The notes: generated from the sequence alone by a model not told the origin. A DNA stretch of 64,000 nucleotides from Aphelenchoides besseyi (GCA_024699855.1 JAMPIQ010000003.1:8804001-8868000); one strand, 5' to 3'; counted from the first letter of the stretch, positions 45,013-58,013 are shown. Translations and numbers: made by a program.

Positions 45013-48000
45013 TCAATTTCTATTAGCTTGTGCAATGATTTGCAAAATCTGCAAGAAAAGATTGATGACATCCATGTAGATCGTGATGCACGCAATGATG
45101 TAGTCTTCTTCGGAGTGATAGTTCATCACCTAAAATAGCTATCAAAGCTAGCTACCAACTAACAGCACATACCATATCGATATCGAAGATCAAATAGAGC
45201 GAGAACAGCGCCGCGCCAAACAAACTCATGAGAAAGTTGAATGTTGAAGACATCAAAACGATCTGAAACCATTGATTGAAGATGAATTAAACTTGTAAAC
45301 GAACTTGAAGCAGAGTTCCAACAATGAAAGCGATAGACATTGAGGCCAAAAGCGCGTAGCTTTTGCGCCAATCATGTTTCGACTGCATTGTATAAACGAA
45401 AAGCGATCCTACTACAGCGACAGTAACGAAAAGAGCCTGAAGAACAACTTCTAGATCGTAGAAGGTCACTGAAATCAGTTGAGATTACATTGAAAGATCA
45501 ACACACAACTCACCGACAGTTGCTACAGTTAACGCCTGCATCACAGTCCAAATGCCCAATAAGAAGTAGTTCAACGGCGCGTTGTAAGCATGAACGAACA
45601 TCGCAAAAAGAACTCCAATCGATCCGAATAGAAAAACAAACATCAACCATGATCTAAAAATAGCTGTGTGATTAGTTCATAGGTTCCAGCTTCTTGTTAA
45701 TCTCGCACGATCTTTGAACTGAAGAGCAAAAGAAGCCCCAACAATTGAGATAATTTGGCAAATTTTGTCTCGAACTCGAAAATTGCCGTTGGCATCTTAC
45801 AACTTTTACGACTAGTGGGTTTTCTGTGCCATCCGCTAAATCTCGCCGTTCGCTCTTCCAACTGCTTGTTGGTTGCAATTGCTTGTCTGTGGTCGTCGAG
45901 AATAATTTGTTTACCCAACACCCGTGTTTTCCGTCTACATTTTAAAGTTGTTGAACGTGTGTTTTTGCAGTCAGTCTGTGACCAAGTTGGTTTTTGTTCG
46001 CGCGCGTTACTTTGTATTCGACAGTGTTGCCAAACACGTAAATTAGATTTGTATTAAACGTGGGTTTACCAGTAGGATACAATTTTCGAATAATTGAGTT
46101 CACACATGATCTACAAACTCAATTTCTTTTGCTAAACGACCTTCGAAGCAAAGGAACTTATTGCTTGCGTATAAAGAACATCATTCTGAACTCAATTGTT
46201 GTATTTATCGAACTGATGTTCTTCTCACATTTTCCATGCAATGGAATTTGTGTGACTGTCAAGAATAAAATGAAAGTGACGAAGAAGGTCGTGAATCAAC
46301 GAGAATCTGAAGTTCAGTTTGAACAAAAGGGGAAGCTCAGCTACCTGTTTGTAGTCATACGAAACGGCCAACACTGTTGGGTTATGCCTTATTCAGGCAA
46401 CAGGTTGAAACCGCCCTCTTGATTGGAATTAATCATCGCTTCCACGGACTTCTCTTCGCCATGCAAACCGCTAACCCACTGCGCTATGGCGTCCACCGCC
46501 GTAAGATCCAAAGAGCGATAGAAAACAAGAACAACTTCAGAGTCGCGATAACAAGCGATTCCATGGCTTCAATCCCCTAATAATCGTTTCGTTTGCAAAT
46601 GTTGAAAAAACAAATGCAACTTCTTAGTTCCGCTTCTTATTAACTACGTAGACAATTGAGTTTATGGACGAGGATGTAAATTGGCTTTCACGGCGAAAAT
46701 GCGTGGGCGTTTGGGATCCCCGTGAGTTGCTCATCAATTGCGGCAAATTTGATTTTCCCTTTCTTTCGGTATTCAATGGTCTCCAAGTCACTGGTCTATT
46801 TGTTTCAACATCGAAAATGTTTCAGCGCAGCAAACGAATTGTCTTCAAAACACATCGACGACTCAAACGTCCCACCGACATTCCGCTGTTTGTCACGTGT
46901 TCTCTTCCAATTAGTTTCCTAATTTACATTTTCCGACAACTCCAATGGCCGCTTTAACTACTCTTTTGAGATGAGCAAATGTACTTATTTTCTCTGACGT
47001 TTTTGCAAATCCACTTCCCGTATCATTGTCCTTCCAACTCCCAATGTTCATCGCAGACACGAACTTGCCGTAATTAAAATCTCAGGCGAATTTGAATCCC
47101 AGCTATTTTTTGCGATTTGCTACAAGCCTGTGGATAGTCGACTGTTCGATGGTTTTCGCTATTTCGCTGATTCAGTTTACTTGATTACGATTTCTGTTCG
47201 TGCTAATGAAGCACATGTGACCTCATATCTTCAATTTGCTTCTATTCATCATCTCGCGCATTTAACCTCAAGAATCCGTGTAAATTGTTTAGATTGCAAT
47301 TAGCGGACAAAGAACGATCATAAGAATCGGATTCGACTTCTTTGAAACGTGAAACACCAAAAAGCTGCTGATTGCTTGTTTCCGTTTACTTTTAATTTTT
47401 TCATTAGCGATCACTAGCAAAAACTTCTAAGCTCTTCAGAACGATTTTCTCTCAGAATATGTCGAAGATTTTGCATGAATAACGTTAAGATCAAAATTAA
47501 GACACGCGTCTTCAAAGACCAGCTGCTACTCGAATGTTTCAAGTTAGCAATTAAAAAGTGGAATAAGGTCAAGGTGCAGCTTTATTCGCTCACTTTTATG
47601 CCACGGAAAGATATTTCGACATTCAATATCACAAGCATCTTTTTGGATCATGTCTCAAATTTCATGTTTTGAAGTTTTTGACATTTGACATGAGTTAAAG
47701 ATGTTCACTTGACGTTGAAAACAAATTGCCAATCATTGTGGTTCAGTTCATACAATCACTTCCTCCTGATGCTTCAGACGAAATAACATTTATTTTGCTC
47801 GCTTGTTTACCGCGACGTCAACTAACAATCGGAGTTTGGTTATGCGCGTAATTGAACGTAAAATTCCCACCTGTTCGCTTCCGCGAGTTCATCCAACCGC
47901 TGGATTGTATTGACCACCTTTTTGCGAATGTCAAGAATCAATTTGCGCCGAAACGGAAGCTGATTCCAATGTTAAAACTTTTACAAAATTAACGTCTATT

Positions 48001-51000
48001 CACTGGAACTACATAGTCAATTTGTTCAACGTGACCTCCAACCTTTCTATTAGATGTTTTCAAAAGGCCAATTAAATTTGGAGGCTTTGGATGCTAATTA
48101 CAACAATTTTATGAGCATAAACGCTCTTCCGGCATATAAACAAAACTATTTTTAGGATCTTTGGGTGTTTAAAAGGTTTCATTTCGATTAGAAAGCACGT
48201 TTAGTCTAACTGTCACATCGGCGTTTGCGGCTTATTTGATGTCCGTCTTCCAATCAAAATGCCCACAACAGTCGCGTTTATTTCTGCGAAATCACGTTTC
48301 GTTGCTTTGCCACAACTTTTGCTCTAAACTTTTATCTTATCCGTACTCTCCGGGCTTTTCTTTTGTTTTGTACTTTTGCTCGTGGCCATTCTTTGACGCT
48401 ACATTTTGAACGTTTTTTCCCATCTTTCTGCAGAACTCACAACTTTATTCCAAGTTATTTTGTGCTTAATTTTGTAGCTTTTTAACTTGCCAGTGACCTC
48501 AAGAAGATGGTCGCGAGGTTTGGCTTCCGCACAAAAACACGCAAATTTTGCCCCATTTTCTAATTCTGTTGGGTAATCTCTTCAAGACCAACAGCGATTC
48601 CATTAATCCCCCTTCAACAAAACGTCGCGTGTAAGACGAAAATCTAAACAAATGGATTTCTTTGTCCTCGAACTATTTTCATCTACAAATCAAAAAGTTT
48701 TCTTTTGAACACAAATCCGTAGGCACCATTCTTTAACCGAATAAGTCACGATATTTAACGACAAACGTTACTTTCAATTTATAGGTAATTGCATCCTTAC
48801 GCTAATGCAATTGGATTAGTGTAGAATTCAATGCTCGATTTTAATACTGTAGTTTTGATTCAACAATGCAAAAAGTCTTGACTGTTAACTAAGGGAACTT
48901 AACATTGTTCTTCGATTTAAAACATCTAATAAACTATTTTCTGTCTTTTCACACGTTTCTAAACCTCAATCTCATTATTGATCTCAATGAACTTCTTAGG
49001 TTTAAATCTGCTTTTTTCTTTTCGGCCAAAGAGTCTTCCAAGTTCAGAGTTTCCATAATAACTCGGGTGCAAACGAGCGGTTACAATGCGAACGGAAAGA
49101 AAAGTGTGACCGGCGAACACGAAGAGCCAAATTGAGATTCGTTGCTTTACGTGTAAACAAGCAATTTGCTTTTCTTTCAAGCAATAGAAAACTACCAGAA
49201 AGATTGAGTGTTTGAGCGTCCTCGCGTTTTCGCAATTCTATGAACATGAGCAGCATTATAATCACTTGGTATTTGCGTTTCAAATAATCATCCATAAATG
49301 TTCGTGTTCCGTTCATTGTTATACGTTTCAAAGTACAAGAAAGTTTTAGGAACTATATCAAAGAGATCAACTTCTGAAATGGACGAATTGACTTTGCATT
49401 CGAACAAGCACCTTTCGGTCAGTCATCCAAGCTCGCCACAACGACATCATCTGATTCCACGACCACAGAGTCGTTCACGCACCGATTCTGGAAATCACAG
49501 CAGTGGGAAATCGACTCCGACTTTCAGTTTTGGACGTCGAACTCCAACACCTTCCGGTGAACGAGCCGAAGGATCATCGAGTCGTTGGGGAGGTAAGAAG
49601 CGATTGAACAACAGCTATCAACACACAAAACATATTCTTTAAATCTTGTGTTTACTCAAACTCGAGACTTTACAAATCTTCCCGCTTGTCAATCATCGAA
49701 ACCGAATGCTGTCGAACTGCAACTCAAAAACCGACCGCGGCTTTAAAACAAAAGCTTTCGAAATGGTGGATGCCGAAAACTATCTAAAAGGTGTCACCTG
49801 TCGAAAGCGATTGGAACGTGTTGTCGCTTTCAACCTGCAAACACCTCATTGGGAGAATTCGTGCAAAGAACTTGTGTTCTATCAGACAAACTTGTTTTAT
49901 TTTCGTCTTCACTTTTTGTATCTTTTGCTCTCAACATTGTCCTTATTTGTCTTCAGGATTTGTGCGCATTAAGTTAATAGCCTGAAGTTTTCCATTTTCA
50001 AAATTACTACACTCATGAACAAGATTAACGCTGCTGGCCAAAAGTTTAATCCGCTTCTTTTTTTGTTGACTGTTCAACGAGCGTGCCGCTGAGGCCCATT
50101 AACGTCTTAACGGCGCCCATCAGTTAAATACAAAAAACAGATCCATTAAAGTTAAAAGAACCCAAAAAACCCGATTGACGTGTTTTGCTTTCAATTAAGA
50201 AGTTGAGGACCTGCACACGACTAGACAACTTGAGATTCTAAAGTAAAAACTTGAGATTAGGAACCTTAGAACAAAACGGCCAATCTGCTGTTAAGAACAT
50301 CCGGTCGCTGATTTGTGACGTCCAAAACGCGAGATATGCTTGCGCTATGACTGTGCGGATTATCACACGCAAAGGAGAACTTCTTTACGGGTTTTCTTTA
50401 TTTCTTCTGAACATTTGCTTTTCACATTCGCATGATTCGATCGCTGTCCTTCTTTTTGTTGTTCTTTAAGTTTGCGTGCATTTGTTGTTTACGAGGACCA
50501 TACCAACTCCAATGATTTATATTATCGAGATTCGGAAGCAGTCATTTAGTCAACGATAATATCTTGCCAACACGCAACTCCGCACATGGCCTCCGCGGGT
50601 TCTTTTGCTGTCGATAATCAGACAATCACGCGATTCTATTTGTTAAGAGTCTCGAGATTGGTGTCTATCATTACTTCTTTGCGATTGTTAACACGTGACG
50701 AATTCAGAAGACATTTGTGAAAGTGCGTTACAATTTCGGTGAACTTTTAACAAATTTCTATGCCTCCTATAAACATCTTCTCGAATCTTTTGGCATCAGA
50801 TTAGCAGTATTTTCGAAGAGAAAAACATCCGATTTCCTTCGTTCGTCTGCAGTTCAGAACTTAATCCTTTGGTTAATAATCAACCAAAAGATCAACAGTC
50901 GGAAACCATGTACTTGACGTTTGCACGTTAAGATTTTCGTTTCTGTTCTCAAAATTACAATTAATCTTTTTGGGGTTCAATGCTTTCAGCTAATCGAAAC

Positions 51001-53966
51001 CTGACATAATTACGAACAACTGATCACTAAACGATCAAATGTTTTGTCTGTCAACTACCGCACCGATTATGATGATCGATGCGAACCGAAAATACTTGGC
51101 CATCAGTTTGTTTTGCTCTGACACTCAAAGACAATCATTCCGAAGCTACTCAAAGTTATTTTCACGTTGAGGACAAACGAAATGTCCGAATCGAAAAGAT
51201 TAATGAGGGCACCTGTTCTTCGATGTTTCTGTGACTCACAATAAAAAGCAAACGGAAAGCACACGCGCCGTTGGGACATTAAGAAAACGGAAAATTTCAT
51301 AATTCACTCTAATCTTCTGTTTCCACCCCCACTTTCAAAAGAACCTCTCGACAAACTAAAATACAACCAAACCGTAAAGATTATGAAATAACTTCGCTCT
51401 AAGTTAAAATTACAGTAACCAACTTTTATTCAACCTACAATCGCGATGAAACAATGGACAGTTGGTTTTATTGCAGCTTCTCGGAAGTACTTCGCTTTGA
51501 AGAAAAACTGTTGAACAAAAGACTTCTTCAAAGTTTCATTTCCTTTTGTCGGAGAAATTGAAATGGCCAGAAGTTTTTGTCTTTTGAAAAACGCAAATTA
51601 AACGAAACGACTGTTTTTTTGTTCGAACTTATCACATCGGCAGTTTGGACTCAAGGTCAGTATAATTGGGATAACTGGATATCATTATCAGTATGCGCTC
51701 AAGATCATTAGTCTCAAAATGATTATCCCATTTGTACCAAGAACTTTACGAAAAACTACGAGTCCCAGCAAATCCACGATGCAGCTCATCCCCAATTCGA
51801 ACTAATCTATGAAGTTTCCTTATTCACACCCCCATTTAATTAAGACCAAAAGCACTTCCACGGTGAATTTGTTTTCTATCAGGAAGATTAAGTGCGTGTA
51901 TTAAACACACAAGGTTCATTCAAAAGATAATGTAAAGTTAAACAAGTTTGAATACAAAATGTTGTCTAAGAACCTTTTAGTTGTCGTAAACTTTTATGAG
52001 CCAACTTTTCGAGCCAAAAGAAAAACTTTGTGTGTTGATTTTTAAATGAGTTCTGAGTCTGAAACAATGAACAAGAATTGAGCGTGGATGCTCATTCGAC
52101 ATTCTACACCCTCACTTTTGGCATTTTAAAGTTCTTGCAAATGAATCCCTTGAAAACGTGATTTTGCAACATTTGCTTTCTGTCCGTTTGATTCGGCGAT
52201 CATGACGAGCAGCCGCCATTTGGCAGACCTGAGTTAAATGACCATTTTGCATTTAATTCAACACCCTCAACTTTAACGACTAAATCCCATTTGATTGTTG
52301 AGGGTGGGAAGTGGGTGAACAAAAACGACTAGATGGGCGGATCTTAAGTTGTGGTTGACATTGAGATTTTGTCGTAAAGTCCACTGGGCACTCCACTATA
52401 CGTTGAGACGAAAAGAAAACTCTCCACCCACTTTTTGTCCATTTGACTGAAAAGAATCACGAAGACTGCTGGCATCGTATATAAACCACGGGCAACAATT
52501 TGAAATGTAACCTTTTGCTCCGTCTACTTAAGTGTCCATTTCCTCTGCTCGACTCAACTTCTGATCGGTTATTCTTCAATTACTGTACTTCGACTTATTA
52601 TAAAACCTCTCTCTCTTCTTCTATACCTCAAATATCAAAATGCGCGGTCTTTTAACACTTCGCAAAAACTCGTCTCCAGGTAAGAGTACAAAAGTATGAA
52701 AAACGTGTCATTTAATTATAATTGCTGTATAGAAACTCATTGTCATAATTTTAGATCGTGCCCGTTTGCCAGTTCGTATGATGCGACGAGTCAAAGTGGC
52801 TGCTTTGCCCGGTACCAGTCATTCTGATGACAATTCACGAGCAACCACACCGTCGTTGGATCATTTGAACGAACATTATACGAAGAGTGAAATTGAAGAC
52901 TATCGACAGTTGTTCTCAATGTTCGATACAGATGGCTCCGGAGCAATCGGAAATGAAGAGCTCAAACAAGCGATCATTAGCATTGGAATGCAAGCAAGTG
53001 ATAAAGAAATCGACGATCTAATCAAAGAAGTACGTGAAATTCAATAGTTGTACGTGAGAAACAACATGATTGCAGGTCGATGAAGACGGAAATGGAGAAA
53101 TTGATTTCTCGGAGTTCTGTCATTGTTTGAAGCGATCACAGAACATCGTTAAATCCTCGAATGAAGAAATGGTCCGTCAATGTTTCAATATTTTCGATCA
53201 AGACGGAAACGGTGTCATTACCGAGAATGAGTTCATGGTAAGAACAACCCAAAGATCAACTAGTCCATAATGCTCTGTACTTTCAGTATATTGCAAAAGA
53301 AGTTGGTGGCTTCGATGATGAATTAGCCGAATATGTTTTCCACCAATTGGACGTTTCATCCAACGGTCATCTATCGACTGATCAGTTCGCCGCGATCGTC
53401 GAAGACTATTTGCTTTCGGATCAATCACGAGTTTTCGAACAAGAGAAATGAGTTTTGATTCACGGGTTAGCCGTAGAATACCTACAAATCGAGTACTCTC
53501 CGAAGAAACAGAATCTCATTCGCATTAACACTTTTCAAACGCCCATCTAATCCACTTGATATTTGTATTTGCATCCCAGTCTTCTACCCACCAATTGTAA
53601 ACATGATCGCAAAGAAAAAAGAAAACTTACTGCTGTTGAACGAACCCACGAATCACAGGAGTCAAATACAGAGCCGCACACAAGATAACCGTGGCGGCAA
53701 ATTGAAACGACAGAATCCCGAGAACTTTACGTAGAAAACCTGAACTAACGTGTAAACAGAATTGAACTCGAATTACCCAAACGAATCGACGCGTCGGCCA
53801 ACGCCACCGGATCCTTGCCATCGCTGCGCATTTTCGGTCCCATGAAACGAGCGCCATCGTTTTGAACTTGTTCGTACGACGGCGGACCACCGCGCTCCAC
53901 GTCTTCGTGATCCGAATCCTGATCGCGCAGAAGCGGAACGTGCATCGTGCTTGTTGTCGTCGTCAT
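45013..53966 (-). CDS. TMBIM4: Lifeguard / TMBIM4-like protein with an 8-kb intron
   Basis: Seven-helix BAX-inhibitor-family protein of Golgi/ER membranes implicated in calcium leak and resistance to apoptosis. Six exons: 53777-53966, 53631-53739, then 45514-45653, 45305-45468, 45173-45262, 45013-45129. They join in perfect phase to 269 residues (human TMBIM4 238). The upstream part has a PPSYEQV-like tail motif and FLRKVLGILSFQFAATVIL; the downstream part has PLNYFLLGIWTVMQALTVA, VTFYDLEVVLQALFVT, YTMQSKHDW, LFSLYLIFDIDM and the EEDYIIACITIYMDVINLFL ending. Neither half is complete alone and the junction splits the helix 1/2 loop. The intron between exons 2 and 3 is 7,977 bp, against about 40 bp elsewhere. 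Confidence 0.88.
45654..49378. other. left part of the giant TMBIM4 intron
   Basis: No supported exon. Plus-strand open frames at 46060-46422 and 46664-46957 lack splice context or known motifs. On the minus strand around 46440-46495 a TAGCGCAGTGGG resembles a tRNA box A, but no tRNA can be folded. Confidence 0.4.
49379..53451 (+). CDS. calmodulin-like EF-hand protein with two alternative first exons
   Basis: Shared exons 52755-53029, 53076-53237 and 53287-53451 encode four EF-hands: DTDGSGAIGNEE, DEDGNGEIDFSE, DQDGNGVITENE and a fourth, DVSSNGHLSTDQ, with Gln at position 12 that probably binds calcium poorly or not at all. Upstream there are two possible starts, both ending in phase 1 so that each joins the same exon: 52640-52679 (MRGLLTLRKNSSP) for a 213-residue protein, and 49379-49592, a 71-residue Ser/Pro/Arg-rich disordered N-terminus, for a longer form. 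The 49379 exon follows a TTTTAG acceptor. A calcium sensor role is inferred. The whole gene lies inside an intron of the oppositely oriented TMBIM4 gene. Confidence 0.85.
49593..52639. other. intron/promoter region of the EF-hand gene
   Basis: Mostly AT-rich without exons. At 49675-49790 one plus-strand frame looks coding (SIIETECCRTATQKP, then KQKLSKWWMPKTI, stop) and could be an alternative 3' exon of the upstream form. TATAAA at 52481-52486 (in GTATATAAACC) lies about 155 bp before the ATG at 52640 and may be its promoter. Confidence 0.35.
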
Positions 53967-54079
53967 GTTGGACGCTGAAAACGTTCGAAAAGATTGCGAA
54001 TCGGAAGCGTGGAAATGGAAACCGCGAACGATCGATAAACTACCGGGAAATGAAAACGCACGTCATTTTTCACTCACGA

Positions 54080-54391
54080 TTATGAAACCAAATAGAGACG
54101 TCGGATGAACTCGTTGAACACAAAAAAAAGGAAGATAGCCGAAGCCAATCGAAGATTTTGTTCGATTAATTTTCCACCTTCAAAGGATCCAGAAAATTGG
54201 TTTAAAGTCAAAAAAAAGTTGTCCATTTCGACGTATCTTTTGTTCCTCTCAACCCAGTGGTTGCCACGCACATGTCGCCAAACCCACGTTTTCCATTTGA
54301 AGACGAGTTTGGGAGGACGCAGTGATTCACTTGTCACTTGAAGAGAATTTCGAATACAAAAATTTATCAGTAGAACGAAATAAACAAACAT
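54080..54391 (-). CDS. small membrane or secreted protein 26 bp downstream of MED15
   Basis: Single-exon ORF of 103 residues. The first 17 residues form a signal-peptide-like helix (MFVYFVLLINFCIRNS). The middle is Trp/Arg/His-rich (LVFKWKTWVWRHVRGNHW), and a second hydrophobic segment near the C-terminus (LASAIFLFFVFNEFI) ends in a basic tail. It starts 26 bp after the MED15 stop on the same strand and ends before the TMBIM4 promoter, so it is probably co-transcribed with MED15. No family recognised. Confidence 0.5.
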   Translation of the reverse strand: MFVYFVLLINFCIRNSLQVTSESLRPPKLVFKWKTWVWRHVRGNHWVERNKRYVEMDNFFLTLNQFSGSFEGGKLIEQNLRLASAIFLFFVFNEFIRRLYLVS

Positions 54392-54417
54392 AACTCGAAT
54401 TAAAAAAACGTTTTGAA

Positions 54418-56952
54418 TCAGGTCGAAATAAGTGCACGTCGGGTTGCAACGTCGGTAACGGGAACAATTTGTTGGATGACAACCTGAAGGTAAATGAACT
54501 CGTTGAGTTGGTTTTGTTGAACTCACTTTTCTCCACGTTGCAATGACTTCGGTGAGAGATCGAATTGTCGTATCACTTAGATTTCTTTTCAGTGCTTCGA
54601 TGATTCGAACTTGTAAGGGAGTAATGATTTCTAACCGAAAGGGAAGCTGATCGAGCAGTTGAATCGGAGCTTCGGGATAGTTGAACGGGATAATCAAACG
54701 AAGCGGCGGGACCATATACTTGAATGTATCCATTTCCTTCTAAAATCTCAACTTCAAACCCATTGATTTGTTTACGACTCACGGGTTTAAATTCGATTAG
54801 AACTTGAGTGAAAGTAACGTGCTCGCTAATCGGCAAGAAATCGGGATCAATTTGGAAGTTGAATTTGGTCAATTCATCGGCAATTTCTTTTGGCAACTTC
54901 ACGGACTTTGCCTTCTGACTCACACATCGAATCTCAACGGTTGTTCCATTATGATCTGAAACAAAGATGATGAACAAACGAAAATATGATTCCACGTACT
55001 TCCGCTCTCAGAGTTGTCTTCCATTTCCTCTTCAGTTGGAGCTTTTCTCTTTCGTCCCTGCCGTATCTTCTGCATCTCTGTTTGAACGTGTTCAATCACT
55101 TTATGCGGCACCCTGAAGCCAAAAAATGTTAAGACTAAAGTTTTGTGTTAACCGTATTTTGAATGGTTCTAATCGCTCCCACTTATCGGGCAGAATTGAT
55201 GGTTCGTTCTTGAAACGAGTTGGAACAACGGTGATTCGATTTGAGAATTCATTTAAACAACGGACGGGATTTAACTGACGAATCGAAGTCTTAAGATTAC
55301 CAATCAATTTCTTAAGCAATTTGACATCCACATCACTAAAATTTGAAAGTTAAATCAAGCCGTTTAATGCGCTTACCGTTTTCCTTTCATGATATCCAAC
55401 ACACCAAGTAACGATTTTTCCAACGCATCACGGTTATCAGCTCGTACACGTTCAAGTAGTACTTCTGTTTTTCCTTTGTAACGTAACAGTTCAGCCATTA
55501 GCTCTTTGTGTTCGGGATCGTTTCTGTCGACTGGAAGACCGGTCGGTGCAGCGGGAGTTCCGACAGCTGAATTCGCAATTATTTAGTAAATGCATTACAA
55601 GGAAAGCAAAAAAACATACCACGACCTGGAGTCGGTACCGCGGTATTTCCTTGGATTGACGGCGGATTCATTTGTGGAGAATTTACATATGGAATAGAAC
55701 GAGGTTGCGATGCTACGATTCCAACAGACGGCGGTCCACCTGTTGTCGGTCTTTGTCCGATGGATCCTGGTGGCATTGGACTGTGCTTCAATGTCGACTG
55801 TTGTTGAGGAGTGTGAGGTTGTTGAGATTGAGGTGCAAGAATTTGAGCTCCACTTGGCGGACCATGAGATTGAGGTTGATTTAATGCCGAAGGTGGACCG
55901 TGCGATGGTGGCTGTTGAGAAAGAAGTGATGGAGTTTGTGATGAAAATTGCGGTGATGGTTGAAGTGGACTTTGTTTCGGTCCGAGATTTGATTTTGGTT
56001 GCATAAGCTAAAGATGATGAACAATAGAGTTGTAGAGAGAACATACTTGAGGCGACGGTTGCATTTGATTGGACATCATATGATTGGATTTTACATCTGA
56101 AGCTCCGATTCCGACCAGTGGCTTCGCCATGTTTGGTTTAATATCCGATGGGGGTTGGCCGTGCATCGATTGCTCAGATTGAAACTGATTGAGACCTTGT
56201 TGTTGGGATATATATTGCGGCTGTTGCATTGGAGGTTGTGAACGTATTTGAAATTGTTGTTGACCACCTTGTGGTTGAAATTGCGACAAACCACCGGAGC
56301 CCATTGAAAAATTGTTTTGACTTGGAATTCGTCTGAAGACACAATAAAACACATAAACGAAGACCACTTACTGCATTTGAGGTGGATGTGAATTCATAGG
56401 TGGTTGTGAGTGTTCTAATTTGATGCGTTGTGATTGCATTCCTACAGACATTATTGTGTTAGAAACAGTTTCGTTTTTATTACCAGTATGCGACATTCCT
56501 TGACTCTGATTATGCTGCTCGAATTGCTGTTGTTGTTGAATTTGCATTGACTAAAACGGTTGTTTAAGATACGAAGAACAAAATCACCTACTCTGTATTT
56601 TGCTATGTACTCGTTGAAAATCAGTTTCTTCTGCTCGGAATCACTTTCATCGAATCGTTTTCGTACTTCCGGCGGCATTATGTTGATAATCTGTTGGAAT
56701 TGTTGATTACGAGCGGGATTCGTTTGCTGCGGATGTTGTTGGTGGACGGGCATCATGTTCGCCCGGTTCATTTGCATACCATGTTGCGGTGGGGTACCGT
56801 GATTCACGTACTGATGATGCATTCCCGACTGCCCGGCACCCATCTAAATGCCGTAAATAACGTGAAAAAAAATAAAAACATTCAGTTACCATTCGATTTG
56901 GCTGCATTCCGGGTCTTTGCTGTGGTGGTTGATTGTTGTAATTGTAACTCAT
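54418..56952 (-). CDS. MED15: Mediator complex subunit 15
   Basis: Tail subunit of Mediator linking activators (lipid and stress responses in nematodes) to RNA polymerase II. Twelve exons (56890-56952, 56592-56843, 56484-56550, 56372-56441, 56047-56332, 55620-56007, 55377-55566, 55153-55335, 55000-55112, 54783-54955, 54527-54739, 54418-54483) give 687 residues. The N-terminal half is Gln/Pro/Met/Ser-rich (for example GLNQFQSEQSMHGQPP); then a Med15 middle region (ELMAELLRYKGKTEVLLERV, LLGVLDIMKGKR), a basic nuclear signal (RQGRKRKAPTEEE) and the C-terminal fold with VPPLRLIIPFNYPEAP. I do not see the KIX domain that usually begins this protein, so an upstream exon may be missing or KIX may be lost. 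Confidence 0.85.
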
Positions 56953-57134
56953 TTTGGAAAACGTATGAGTTACAAACGAACTAAAGCCAATTGGCGTCAT
57001 TTTCACTAACCACAAGCGTGCGCCCGAACTCCGCAACTGCGGTTTCAATCGATACCAATCGATTTAGTTGCACTTGTTCTTTCGCTTGGAAAAACTTTGC
57101 AGTTGTGAGTAACGTGGCCGAGAATTTGCATAAA

Positions 57135-57616
57135 ATGTTAAGTAAACCGCACACAAAGACTTACGACATTGCATTTGAATTTGCCAGTTGAGTTGGAGGC
57201 AGTCGAAACGGATGACTGTCCTCTACTCCAAAACCTGGTCACTCAACGATTGGGTCTTATCATCGCATTGACCTTTCTGATCGTTTCGTTCCATCTGATG
57301 CATAGAAGAAACCCACAGAACAGTTGCGATCTAAAACCTCACAAGCCGAAAGGTATTGTAATCGCGATGGTGCTGGTGAAGTTTCTAGCCAGTTTTTCGT
57401 TCTTCTCTAAATACTTGAACTTGGTTTAGGAACACAAGTCGAGAAAGCCAACATTTGTCGTTGGATTCCGGCAATCCGACTGATTCGTCAAATCCGCAAG
57501 ACAACGTGACATTTACTATTGAAGCGAAGACTGCGACTACAGTAAGTTGTGGGTTTATGACAATAACGACTAATTCCTCTGGAGTACTGACCATTGTGTT
57601 TCGACTCAAAAGCTAA
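57135..57616 (+). CDS. small single-pass membrane protein
   Basis: A 7-bp first coding exon (57135-57141), exon 57188-57352 and exon 57430-57616. The protein begins MLIELEAVETDDCPLL, has one strong helix (RLGLIIALTFLIVSFHL) followed by a basic stop-transfer (MHRRNPQ), then a Ser/Asp/Asn-rich part and a Thr/Val-rich end (GFMTITTNSSGVLTIVF). The second junction needs one extra base: donor AAAG|GTATTG leaves phase 1 but the last exon needs phase 2. It is divergent from MED15 (183 bp between the start codons). No family recognised. Confidence 0.45.
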
Positions 57617-58013
57617 CGAGCACTCCATTCGATCAAACAGCAATGAAATGTGAAAGACCGTTGGTTGTCGGTTGATTTCTCAAACATAAAGACACAACGA
57701 AACGAGCATCTCAATGTGGTTTCGATTCTTCTCATTCACTCGACTGACAATTCAGGAAACCTTACGATCTTTAGATAACCAAATAAAGTGATCTTTCATT
57801 CACCAGTAAAACTACCGATGTCATTCAATAAGTTTATTAGGAACAGAAATGTACAATAAACGTTTAAATTTCTTCCACGAAACTGAAATCAATATCGTTG
57901 ATATCTGTGGTCACGAACTTTGTTGTTCTTCACAAGCGCGCTTTCTTTCTGGCGAGTAGAGTCCGGATCTTCAATTCTATTCATTTTTGGTTAGCTCATC
58001 ACATTCGTGAAGA
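57617..58013. other. intergenic
   Basis: No supported exon. Confidence 0.5.

Noticed and set aside
46060..46422. 120-codon frame considered as a transposase piece
   Set aside because: A vague likeness to DDE transposases could not be tied to any catalytic residues.
46440..46495. tRNA-like box A (TAGCGCAGTGGG) on the minus strand
   Set aside because: No matching acceptor, anticodon or T-arm could be folded and the nearest box B-like sequence is too far away; at most an old SINE remnant.
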